Assembly (NCBI GenBank): GCA_021816455.1
Contig: JAKAXU010000007.1
Location: forward strand, 1 to 64,000
Source of the DNA: Acidobacteriota bacterium
Lineage (GTDB): Bacteria; Acidobacteriota; Terriglobia; Terriglobales; Acidobacteriaceae
Direction: 5' to 3'
Length of the DNA: 64,000 nt
Shown here: positions 17,886 to 25,159 of the stretch, piece after piece
How positions within the stretch are numbered: position 1 is the first letter of the stretch
How the letters are laid out: every line of letters begins with the position of its first letter
Position numbers and translations under genes: made by a program
Notes under the pieces: model-generated
Told to the model about the DNA's origin: nothing
The model's input: the letters and a program-made list of their open reading frames with translations, nothing else
The model's database searches: none

Positions 17886-18680
17886 TTGAGCATCGTGTCC
17901 ACGGCAACGTTACAGTACACGGCCGCTGCAGTTACGGATCGAGGACGCCGCCGCGCTTCGAATGAGGACGCGTTCGGCTACTCGGTAGAGGACGGCGTGT
18001 ATGTGGTCTGCGACGGGATGGGCGGTGCGGCGGGTGGGGAAGTCGCCAGCACGCTGGCAGTCGAGGAGATCCTGCGGCTGCTGGCGGGTTTTCGCGAGAC
18101 CGCGCTGCGCGAGGAAGCTGGGCGTTCCGATGCGTCGCATTCGGGTGATGTGCCGTCGATCGTGGCCGAAGCGGTGGATGCGGCCAACACCGCGATCCAC
18201 TCGCGGGCGCAGCGCAGTCTTCGGCTGAACGGAATGGGCACCACGCTGGTGGCTGTGGTGGTGGGCGAAGAACGGTTGTGGGTGGTCAACGTGGGCGACA
18301 GCCGATGTTATCAACTGCGCAGCCGGGGCCTGCGGGCATGTACGGAGGATCATTCGCTGATCGAGGAACAGGTGAGGATGGGCAGGATGACGCGCGCTGA
18401 GGCGGCACGCTCTCCGCTGCGGCACATCATTACACGTGCGCTGGGTACGCAGCGGCAAGTGACGCCGGATGTCTTTGAGCTGAAGCCGGAGCCGGGTGAC
18501 ATGTATCTGCTGTGTTCCGACGGTCTGACCCGTGAGCTTGCCGATGGTGAGATTGAGAGGATTCTGCGCGCGGAGGGGACACTGGAGGAGCGCTGCGCAG
18601 CACTGGTCGAGGCGGCCAATCGATCCGGCGGGCAGGACAACATCACCTGCGTGCTGATCGGAGTAAGTGAAGCAGCCTGA
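17886..18680 (+). CDS. PP2C-type (PPM) serine/threonine protein phosphatase
   Basis: Metal-dependent phosphatase, probably countering Ser/Thr kinases. All metal-binding motifs are present: RGRRRASNEDAFG, VVCDGMGGAAGGEVAS, a WVVNVGDSRCYQLR segment, LLCSDGLTRELADGE and SGGQDNITCVLI. The open frame extends upstream into the preceding gene, but the domain begins at about 17900. TTG 17886 (after a -10-like box) or GTG 17895 are the plausible starts, giving about 264 residues with no membrane segment. No kinase gene is adjacent. Confidence 0.88.
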   Translation: MSIVSTATLQYTAAAVTDRGRRRASNEDAFGYSVEDGVYVVCDGMGGAAGGEVASTLAVEEILRLLAGFRETALREEAGRSDASHSGDVPSIVAEAVDAANTAIHSRAQRSLRLNGMGTTLVAVVVGEERLWVVNVGDSRCYQLRSRGLRACTEDHSLIEEQVRMGRMTRAEAARSPLRHIITRALGTQRQVTPDVFELKPEPGDMYLLCSDGLTRELADGEIERILRAEGTLEERCAALVEAANRSGGQDNITCVLIGVSEAA

Positions 18681-18762
18681 TAGATGGCAGGCTTTCGCGC
18701 GGCCGGGTTTCCAGGCACGGTGCCGGCTGATACCATGGCAGGTTCATCTGAGGAGCGAAGCT

Positions 18763-19668
18763 ATGGATTTGCAGGCTGCAATGCAGCCAGGTGTTGACAG
18801 CGTTGGAGTCATTGGCTCCGGCACGATGGGCAGCGGCATTGCCCATGTTTTTGCGCGGGCGGGATATTCGGTCGTGCTGTGCGATGTTTCCGCAGACGCT
18901 CTGGAGCGCGCGCGGAAGTCGATTGGCGCGAATCTGTCGCGCGAGGTGAAGAAGCAGAAGCTGACTGAGGCCGAGGCGGAAGCTGCGCTGGCCCGGATCA
19001 CGTGCACCACGGAGCGGACGCTGCTGGGCAAGGTCAGGCTGGCGGTGGAGGCGGCGACGGAGCGCTTCGAGCTGAAGCGGAAGATATTCGAAGAGCTGGA
19101 TGCGCTGCTGCCTGCCAACGCCATCCTGGCCTCCAATACTTCGTCGATCTCGATTACGCGGCTGGCGGCGGTGACCGGTCGGCCGGAGCGCGTGATCGGG
19201 ATGCACTTCTTCAATCCGGTGCCGGTGATGACGCTGGTGGAGATTATTCGCGGCTTGCAGACGGCGCCGGAGACGTATCAAGCGGTTGAATCCATCGCTC
19301 GCGCGTTGGGCAAGACGCCGGTGGAGGTGAACGACGCACCGGGATTTGTCTCCAATCGCGTCTTGATGCCGCTCATCAACGAAGCCGCTTTTGCGGTGAT
19401 GGAGGGCGTGGCGACGGCCGAGGCCGTCGATCAGGTCTTTCAGCTGGGTATGGCGCATCCGATGGGGCCGTTGACGCTGGCGGATTTCATCGGTCTCGAT
19501 GTCTGCGTGGATATTCTGCGGGTGCTGCAGGAGGGTTACGGCGACCCGAAGTATCGGCCGTGTCCGCTGCTGGTGAGGATGGTGGATGCCGGTTGGCTGG
19601 GGCGCAAGTCCGGTCGCGGGTTTTATCGTTATCCGGCCGAAGGCGCGCCGCCGCGGGCCGGGCGATAG
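18763..19668 (+). CDS. 3-hydroxybutyryl-CoA dehydrogenase
   Basis: NAD(P)-dependent oxidoreductase that interconverts acetoacetyl-CoA and 3-hydroxybutyryl-CoA in fatty-acid or butanoate metabolism. The Rossmann motif GSGTMGSGIAHVFARAG lies near the N-terminus. SNTSSISITRLA and the catalytic HFFNPVPVM follow, and the C-terminal helical domain has DAPGFVSNRVLMPLINEA and DFIGLDVC. ATG 18763 has AGGAG about 8 bases before it; the longer open frame upstream is rejected. The length (301 residues) is usual for single-function Hbd-type enzymes. Confidence 0.92.
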   Translation: MDLQAAMQPGVDSVGVIGSGTMGSGIAHVFARAGYSVVLCDVSADALERARKSIGANLSREVKKQKLTEAEAEAALARITCTTERTLLGKVRLAVEAATERFELKRKIFEELDALLPANAILASNTSSISITRLAAVTGRPERVIGMHFFNPVPVMTLVEIIRGLQTAPETYQAVESIARALGKTPVEVNDAPGFVSNRVLMPLINEAAFAVMEGVATAEAVDQVFQLGMAHPMGPLTLADFIGLDVCVDILRVLQEGYGDPKYRPCPLLVRMVDAGWLGRKSGRGFYRYPAEGAPPRAGR

Positions 19669-19784
19669 CCTTGCGCGCAGGCGTAGCCAGCCTGCCGGAC
19701 GGAGCAGAAATGTCACGGTGACCGAAAAGGAACAGGGATAATTGTGTACCAGTTCTTCCACAGTGCAGCAGGCGTGCGCGGGGC

Positions 19785-19790
19785 TATGCT
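19785..19790 (+). promoter_or_regulatory. -10-like box TATGCT, probable leaderless start
   Basis: TATGCT ends exactly six bases before the ATG at 19797, with no ribosome binding site between. Confidence 0.45.
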
Positions 19791-19796
19791 GTATGG

Positions 19797-20738
19797 ATGG
19801 TGCAGTTCACGGTGCTTGCATCGGGGTCGAAGGGCAACAGCTCGCTGCTGGCAGCAGGCTCCACACGCATTCTGGTGGATGCCGGACTCAGCGGCAGGGA
19901 GCTGTTCCGAAGGATGCGCCTGGCAGGACACGATCCGGCGACGCTCGATGCGATTGTGATTACGCACGAGCATACGGACCACATTCAGGGCATGGCCGCG
20001 ATTGCGCGGAAGCTGAAGATTCCGGTGTATCTGACGGAGGCGACGCATCGGGAATGGGTGCGGCTGGTGCGCCCGCGTGTGCGCCGGAGCTATGCGCAGT
20101 GGCTGGAAGAGTATCGCGCGCGCAAGGTGGAGCAGGTCGCGGGTGAGATTGCGGCGATGGCCGCAGTCGCCGAACCGGAGCAGGTGGAAGCACTGCAGGA
20201 TGCGGAGACGGCGGATGGGCAGGATCCGGCACAGATGCCCGAGGTGCGGTTCCTTCGCGCCGGAGAAGCGCTGACGATCGGCGAGGTTGCCGTGCATCCG
20301 TTCACGATTCCGCACGACGCGGTCGATCCGGTTGGGTATGTCTTTCGCGCCGAAGGGGTGAAGATCGCGGTGGCGACCGATCTGGGTTACCTGCCGCCGA
20401 ATGTGGTTGAGCAACTCCAGGGCTGCAACCTGCTGATGTTGGAGTCGAATCATGACCCGGAGATGCTGCGCGACGGGCCGTATCCGTGGTCGGTGAAGCA
20501 GCGGGTGCTCTCGCGCGTCGGACACCTGTCGAACGACGCAGCGGCGGAGTTTCTGGAGCAGAACTGGGATGGCAAGGCGGAATGGGTGATCCTGGCGCAC
20601 TTGTCGGAGAGCAACAATCTTCCGGAACTGGCGCGGATGGCGGCGGAACGAGCGCTGGCCTGCCGCCAGGCAGGACTGTTTGGTCGGCGATTGTTGCTGG
20701 CGCGGCAGGACGAACCGTTGGAAACGGTGGTGCTGTAA
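19797..20738 (+). CDS. Metallo-beta-lactamase-fold hydrolase (YycJ/WalJ-like)
   Basis: Predicted metal-dependent hydrolase. The N-terminus VLASGSKGNSSLLAAG and the metal motif THEHTDHIQG are characteristic of the YycJ group, some members of which are linked to DNA-related nuclease activity. Further metal ligands lie in IPHDAVDPVGY, ATDLGYL and LAHLSESNN. An extra Ala/Glu-rich helix of about 50 residues (about 95-148) interrupts the usual fold and makes the protein (313 residues) longer than typical members (about 260). Substrate unknown. Confidence 0.82.
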   Translation: MVQFTVLASGSKGNSSLLAAGSTRILVDAGLSGRELFRRMRLAGHDPATLDAIVITHEHTDHIQGMAAIARKLKIPVYLTEATHREWVRLVRPRVRRSYAQWLEEYRARKVEQVAGEIAAMAAVAEPEQVEALQDAETADGQDPAQMPEVRFLRAGEALTIGEVAVHPFTIPHDAVDPVGYVFRAEGVKIAVATDLGYLPPNVVEQLQGCNLLMLESNHDPEMLRDGPYPWSVKQRVLSRVGHLSNDAAAEFLEQNWDGKAEWVILAHLSESNNLPELARMAAERALACRQAGLFGRRLLLARQDEPLETVVL

Positions 20739-20830
20739 AAGCCGGGAAAGCCTCTGCGCTGTTCCTGCCGGAAGCAGCTTTCCTCCTCGCTGTTTATTGA
20801 ATGATTAGCTTACTGCGGTAATGCGCTGCA

Positions 20831-20858
20831 TTGAATACTCTGTATATATCGATAATTT
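20831..20858 (+). promoter_or_regulatory. Candidate promoter in the AT-rich gap before the 20.9-kb gene
   Basis: TTGAAT (20831-20836) and TAATTT (20853-20858) are 16 bases apart in a conspicuously AT-rich stretch (20790-20870). The leader to ATG 20940 would be about 75 bases long and ends in a GGAGAGG ribosome binding site. Confidence 0.4.
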
Positions 20859-20939
20859 GATTGACTTTCCCCCCATAAAGCAAAGTCCTCCCATCGGTTT
20901 GATCCACCAAAATTCGGGATTCCCCTTGGAGAGGTGTTC

Positions 20940-21734
20940 ATGCTTCGCAAACCCGTTGTTCTTGCTCTCGTTGCATGCTCCACGCTGGCCGCATACGGCC
21001 AGATGCAGAGATCGGCAACTCCCAACCCTTCGCAACATCCTTTGCCTCGCTATCGTCAGATCGACCAGCTTGCAGTTCGGTCGCGCTCCGGCGACAAGCG
21101 ATCCACTCTGCTGCTTACCCGCATGATGTTTGAGAACGCATCGGTTCCTGATCAGGTCGCTGACGCCATGGGATTCACCGGCCGCGTCTCCCGCGCTGAG
21201 GCAGACTTCCAATCCGGCGCTCACGCCCCTGTCCATGAAATCGACATCGTCCGCGCCGTTAACCACCTGATGGAAGGCCTTGCCGCTCCGCAGTGGGCGC
21301 GCACCACGCAGCCCGAAGTCCGCAAGTTGCGCATGCACCTGCTGGTCGGCTATCCGCACCTGATCGCCAGCGCTCAGCCGCCAGACAGCAAAGGCCACCG
21401 CAAGCCGCTGGCCGAGACAATGTCGCCGCTCGAAGCTGCCTTCATCGCCACCACACTGGTTTACCAGAAAGCCTACAACCCGGAGTACATGTTCACCACG
21501 GAAGAGCTTTCCCACAACTCTCCGGCGGATATTGCCAATCGCAAGACCGAGCAGCTTCAGCGCAGTTCTCTGCTGGAGAAAACCTTCCACGGCCAGAACG
21601 ATAGCATAAGCTGGCACGACCTCATCAGCGCCAGCAACCTCTTCTTCGACGACCTCAACATGCCCGTCGCACAAAACATCGCCTCCAGCGATCCGAAATC
21701 CGCTCCCAAGGCAATTCCCGGAGGCGCGCGATGA
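20940..21734 (+). CDS. Secreted protein of unknown function
   Basis: Not recognised. Residues 1-20 look like a signal peptide (MLRKPVVLALVACSTLAAYG); a Cys precedes STLAA but no good lipobox follows. The mature part (about 240 residues) has no motif known to me and ends in a Ser/Pro/Lys-rich tail. Codon choice differs from the surrounding genes, with many CTC and CGC where neighbours use CTG. GGAGAGG lies about 5 bases before ATG 20940. The stop overlaps the start of the following lipoprotein gene (ATGA), so the two are co-translated. Confidence 0.65.
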   Translation: MLRKPVVLALVACSTLAAYGQMQRSATPNPSQHPLPRYRQIDQLAVRSRSGDKRSTLLLTRMMFENASVPDQVADAMGFTGRVSRAEADFQSGAHAPVHEIDIVRAVNHLMEGLAAPQWARTTQPEVRKLRMHLLVGYPHLIASAQPPDSKGHRKPLAETMSPLEAAFIATTLVYQKAYNPEYMFTTEELSHNSPADIANRKTEQLQRSSLLEKTFHGQNDSISWHDLISASNLFFDDLNMPVAQNIASSDPKSAPKAIPGGAR

Positions 21735-22515
21735 AAAAGCACTTATTCTGCTGTTCGCGACTCCGCTGCTAAGTTTCCTCGTAGCAGGTTGTTGCCAATA
21801 TTTGAATGATTGCCCGACCGTTACAGTTGGTCCAAGCCTTCCCCAATCGGTCATTGAGGCTCGAACCTCGGTCGGAGGTGTTGTTGAACCGTGGGAATAT
21901 GCCGTTGTGCAGGCCGCGGCTATTCCGAATGGGCCGAATGGATACAGTTGCACACCAAACTCAACCGGATGCTATCTAAGTTTTCAAGGGCCCACGAACT
22001 CCGGTGGCGACTACACGATTAAATCTGATGCGATTCCTGGCGACTGGCAGATCGGGATCGAAGCTGACCAGAACTGTACGCAAGGCGCTGCGTCGCAGAT
22101 ACTGTACCTGACGCCAAGTACGACTTACACACCGACTCTAATCGTTTGCAATAATATTGCGAGCGGCAGCTTGATAGCCAGCCCCGCATTTTGCACACAG
22201 ACTCTGAACGACGCTACTGGCGTTATGACGAACGATTGCCCGTCAACGATAACCCTAACGTCTGCTGATGGCGTACTGCCGACTACACATCAGCTTAACG
22301 TATCGGACTATAGCGATACCGGAACCCAGAGGTATAGCTTCACAGGAAGCGCTTCGAATCCAACGTCCATTCTTGTTCCTGTGCCTCCACCAACCGACAG
22401 TGGCCAATCCGTCTTGGTGGTCTTCGATCCACAAATTAATGCACTTGTTGGAGCAGCGCTTTTCACTGTCAATCAGGTCATCTATACCCCGTGCGGCACG
22501 AAAAGGAATTGCTGA
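21731..22515 (+). CDS. Putative lipoprotein with a 1-nt frameshift in the signal peptide
   Basis: ATG 21731 overlaps the previous stop and has GGAGG 7 bases before it, so it is clearly the intended start. It reads MKKHLF and then runs into a TAA at 21770. One base out of frame, from about 21748, the sequence reads LLFATPLLSFLVAGC, a textbook lipoprotein signal ending in an LVAGC lipobox, and continues open to 22515 for about 250 residues. The mature part is Thr/Ser/Asn-rich with several Cys and looks like surface beta-sandwich sequence, but no family was recognised. Either a base has been lost or the sequence has an error. Base composition is AT-richer than the flanks. Confidence 0.6.
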
Positions 22516-22568
22516 TAGTTGATACTATGATGCTGTAAAAATGCCGCCTGAAACACGCTTGTACGCGG

Positions 22569-22602
22569 AGAATACCAGCAGGATCGCCTGCCTCCGTATT
22601 CT
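22569..22602 (+). terminator. Two-part hairpin between two envelope genes
   Basis: AGAATAC (22569-22575) pairs with GTATTCT (22596-22602), and inside it GCAGG/CCTGC closes an ATCG tetraloop. There is no T-run, so it may be a processing or regulatory hairpin rather than a terminator. Confidence 0.3.
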
Positions 22603-22661
22603 GGCCAGCAAAAAACGAGGCGCTAGAGATTTCCAAACTGAATAGTGAAAGGATCAATCCC

Positions 22662-23414
22662 TTGCTCCCACTGATGAATCCTCGCCTTTCAGGATATGCC
22701 CTCGTGCTGGGTGTATTCCTGCTCGCGTTTTCTGGTGCTTTCCGCGAGACAGCGTATGCGCAGAGCACACCGCATCCGTTCACAGCCCTCCCCAACTGGC
22801 AATACGGTTTCTTCGCTGCTGGTGGCTACGCGCAAGATTATAAGATTTCATACCAGTTTACGCTTTCGACGGGTCAGTTAGATGCGCCATCCGCAAGTGT
22901 CAAGCTTGATTTCTGGAATGCCGGATTTGCCGGTGGGCGCATGCTTTCCGCGTTGCACGGCCCTGGCCCGCTGCGTGGCCGCGCGGAAGCCATGCTCGAA
23001 ATCATGCCATTCTGGCTGGCAAGATATCCGAAACAAAATTTGGTTTTCATTGACAAATTGCAAAACGGCACCGAAACACAACCCGGCTACGGCCCAATCG
23101 ACATGCACGGCGCTTCGGTTACGCCATTCCTCATCCGCTGGAACTTCCAGCGTCATTCCGACACCCGCATCCTGCCCTGGGCGCAAGTGGGAGGAGGTCT
23201 GCTCTGGACCAACCACAAATTTCCATATGCTGGAGATACCAGCGTCATCAACTTTACGCCGCAAGTCGGCTTTGGCCTCAACACTCGCATTCGCCCGCAT
23301 CAGACGCTCGACCTCGGCCTGAAAGCGATTCTCATCTCCAACGCGGGCCTCGGCGACACCAACCCCGGTGCCATCAGCCTCCAGTTCTCCGCCGGTTATT
23401 CCTGGTGGAAGTGA
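22662..23414 (+). CDS. PagL-like (acyloxyacyl hydrolase-type) outer-membrane barrel lacking the catalytic His
   Basis: A signal peptide (about 1-34, ending ETAYAQ) precedes a chain of alternating amphipathic beta strands ending in an aromatic residue (GYSWWK), as in small outer-membrane barrels. The C-terminal LISNAGLGDTNPG resembles the HxSNA...NPG signature of PagL-type lipid A 3-O-deacylases. Where those have the catalytic His this protein has Leu224 (codon 23331-23333, CTC); Ser226 and Asn227 remain. It may be a structural homologue without activity. TTG 22662 has AAGGA at 8 bases; ATG 22674 is the alternative. Family assignment is moderate. Confidence 0.55.
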   Translation: MLPLMNPRLSGYALVLGVFLLAFSGAFRETAYAQSTPHPFTALPNWQYGFFAAGGYAQDYKISYQFTLSTGQLDAPSASVKLDFWNAGFAGGRMLSALHGPGPLRGRAEAMLEIMPFWLARYPKQNLVFIDKLQNGTETQPGYGPIDMHGASVTPFLIRWNFQRHSDTRILPWAQVGGGLLWTNHKFPYAGDTSVINFTPQVGFGLNTRIRPHQTLDLGLKAILISNAGLGDTNPGAISLQFSAGYSWWK

Positions 23415-23619
23415 GCCAGCATCCGAAACGGAAAGCCAGAATCGCGTGTGCGGCAACCTGGGAATGGGTGGTCGAAAGGTCAAAATCTGAGGCAGAGAGA
23501 CTAAAAATCGGTTACTATGGTGTTAAGTGTGGTGTACTTCCGGCTCGGACCCGTTGGCGAGCGAATCAACCACACGCATCTTTCCGAACCCATTCCATGG
23601 CAAAGCGAGTCTAAAGAAT

Positions 23620-24084
23620 ATGGCAGGAAGCGGTTGTACGGACAGGGTGGTGGGCGCAATTCTGCGCAGTTGGCGATACGATATATCTGCGATCTCCCCG
23701 GAGATGCGCCGGGATTATGAGCAACATTTCATCGAGTGTGCGCACTGTCGCGGGCGGCTCAAGTTTCATCGGACGCTGGATGGCACGCTGGCCGTGCTGA
23801 CTGCGCTTTCGATGCTGTCGTTTCTGTTTGCGCTTGCCGTTCTACAGAGGGTGAAGTTTCTGGAACACGTTGCGTTCAACATCCTGCACCTGGAAGTGGT
23901 TTCGATGTATCAGATGCTGGTCTCTGCGGCTGTGGCGGGGCTGGTGTTTTCGCTGATCGCGTTCGTGCTGGTGATGACGACGACCCCGGCTCCGACATAT
24001 CTGGGCGGCATGGCGCGGGATCGTGCGCGGACGCTGGAGGCGCGACTGCCGGAGTCGATCCGCTCCCTGCGCTCGCGTTCTTAA
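23620..24084 (+). CDS. Small membrane protein with anti-sigma-type HxxxCxxC zinc motif
   Basis: About 154 residues. Near residues 35-42 the sequence YEQHFIECAHCR contains HxxxCxxC, the zinc-binding pattern of ZAS (zf-HC2) anti-sigma factors. Two transmembrane helices follow (TALSMLSFLFALAVL and SAAVAGLVFSLIAFVL), then a short basic tail. No sigma-factor gene is nearby, so a regulatory role is not shown. ATG 23620 was chosen because the domain begins there; its ribosome binding site is poor and the frame is open further upstream. Confidence 0.6.
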   Translation: MAGSGCTDRVVGAILRSWRYDISAISPEMRRDYEQHFIECAHCRGRLKFHRTLDGTLAVLTALSMLSFLFALAVLQRVKFLEHVAFNILHLEVVSMYQMLVSAAVAGLVFSLIAFVLVMTTTPAPTYLGGMARDRARTLEARLPESIRSLRSRS

Positions 24085-24150
24085 CCGAGGCCTGATTCCG
24101 GGTAGTGCCCCAATTCTGAATTCCGTGCGGACGAAATCTCTCGGTAGATT

Positions 24151-25086
24151 TTATGAGGTCTTGGAGCTTGGCGGCTTCATGCCTCCGGTCAGGCTGCTCA
24201 CTTCGCTGACTTGATGGCTGCGGCACCAGCGCTCGAGTTCCTTGGACAGCCTTTCGACGGCGCGCGGATCGGCGTAGCTGGCGGTGCCGACCTGAACAGC
24301 GGTGGCTCCGGCAAGCAGGAACTCGACGGCGTCCTCGGCAGTGACGATGCCGCCCATGCCAAGAATCGGGATGGAGACGGCCTGCGCGACCTCCCAGACC
24401 ATGCGCACGGCGATGGGCTTGATGCCGGGACCGGAGAGTCCACCGGTGATGTTGGCCAGCAGCGGCTGACGCGTCTCCGGATCAATGCTCATGGCCAGGA
24501 AGGTGTTGACCAGGGAGAGAGCATCGGCGCCGGCGCGTTCGGCGATGCGAGCCATCTGTGCGATGGAGGTGACGTTTGGGCTGAGCTTGACGATCAGAGG
24601 GCGGTTGGCGATGGCTTTGACGCGGGCCACCAGATACTCGAGGGCGCCGGGGTCGGCGCCGAAGGTCATGCCGCCTTCGTGGACGTTCGGGCAGCTCACG
24701 TTGAGTTCGTAGGCGGCGATGCCGTCGGCACCGTTGAGCCGCTCGACGACGGCGAGGTAGTCGTTCACCTGATAGCCGAAGACGTTGACGATGACCGTGC
24801 AAGCCGGGTAGCGGCGCAGCGCGGGTAGCTTGGTTTCGAGGAAGGCTTCGACGCCGATGTTTTGCAGGCCGATGGCGTTGAGCATACCGGCGGCGGTGGG
24901 CACCATGCGCGGCGGTTTGTTGCCAGCCATTGGCTCAAGGGAAAGCCCCTTGGTGACGAATGCGCCGATCTTTTCCAGCGCTACGATCTCTTCAAACTCG
25001 ATGCCGTAGCCGAAGGTTCCGCTGGCGGCGATGACCGGGCTGACCAGCTCCAGCCCGGCAAATCGTACTGTCATGTCGGGCTTCAA
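24151..25086 (-). CDS. pyrD: Dihydroorotate dehydrogenase, class 1B catalytic subunit
   Basis: Oxidises dihydroorotate to orotate in pyrimidine synthesis using FMN. The active-site Cys lies in ELNVSCPNVHEGG, which is the class 1 arrangement (class 2 has Ser). FMN-binding blocks are ASGTFGYG, NAIGLQNIGV, VKLSPNVT and GMGGIVTAEDAVEF. Class 1B enzymes normally pair with the iron-sulfur/FAD subunit PyrK, which is not in this window. The open frame starts with TTG 25086; ATG 25074 is equally possible. It is downstream of the phosphatase gene in the same direction. Confidence 0.93.
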   Translation of the reverse strand: MKPDMTVRFAGLELVSPVIAASGTFGYGIEFEEIVALEKIGAFVTKGLSLEPMAGNKPPRMVPTAAGMLNAIGLQNIGVEAFLETKLPALRRYPACTVIVNVFGYQVNDYLAVVERLNGADGIAAYELNVSCPNVHEGGMTFGADPGALEYLVARVKAIANRPLIVKLSPNVTSIAQMARIAERAGADALSLVNTFLAMSIDPETRQPLLANITGGLSGPGIKPIAVRMVWEVAQAVSIPILGMGGIVTAEDAVEFLLAGATAVQVGTASYADPRAVERLSKELERWCRSHQVSEVSSLTGGMKPPSSKTS

Positions 25087-25159
25087 GTCAGGCCGCGCTC
25101 CGTTCGCTTTTCTTCAGGATAAACGCCTTCGGGAGTAATGGAGCGGGCGGGTGATGTTC

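Noticed and set aside
20865..20910. ACTTT...AAAGT pairing in the gap before the 20.9-kb gene as a terminator
   Set aside because: Six-base stem with a long loop and no T-run; too weak to call.
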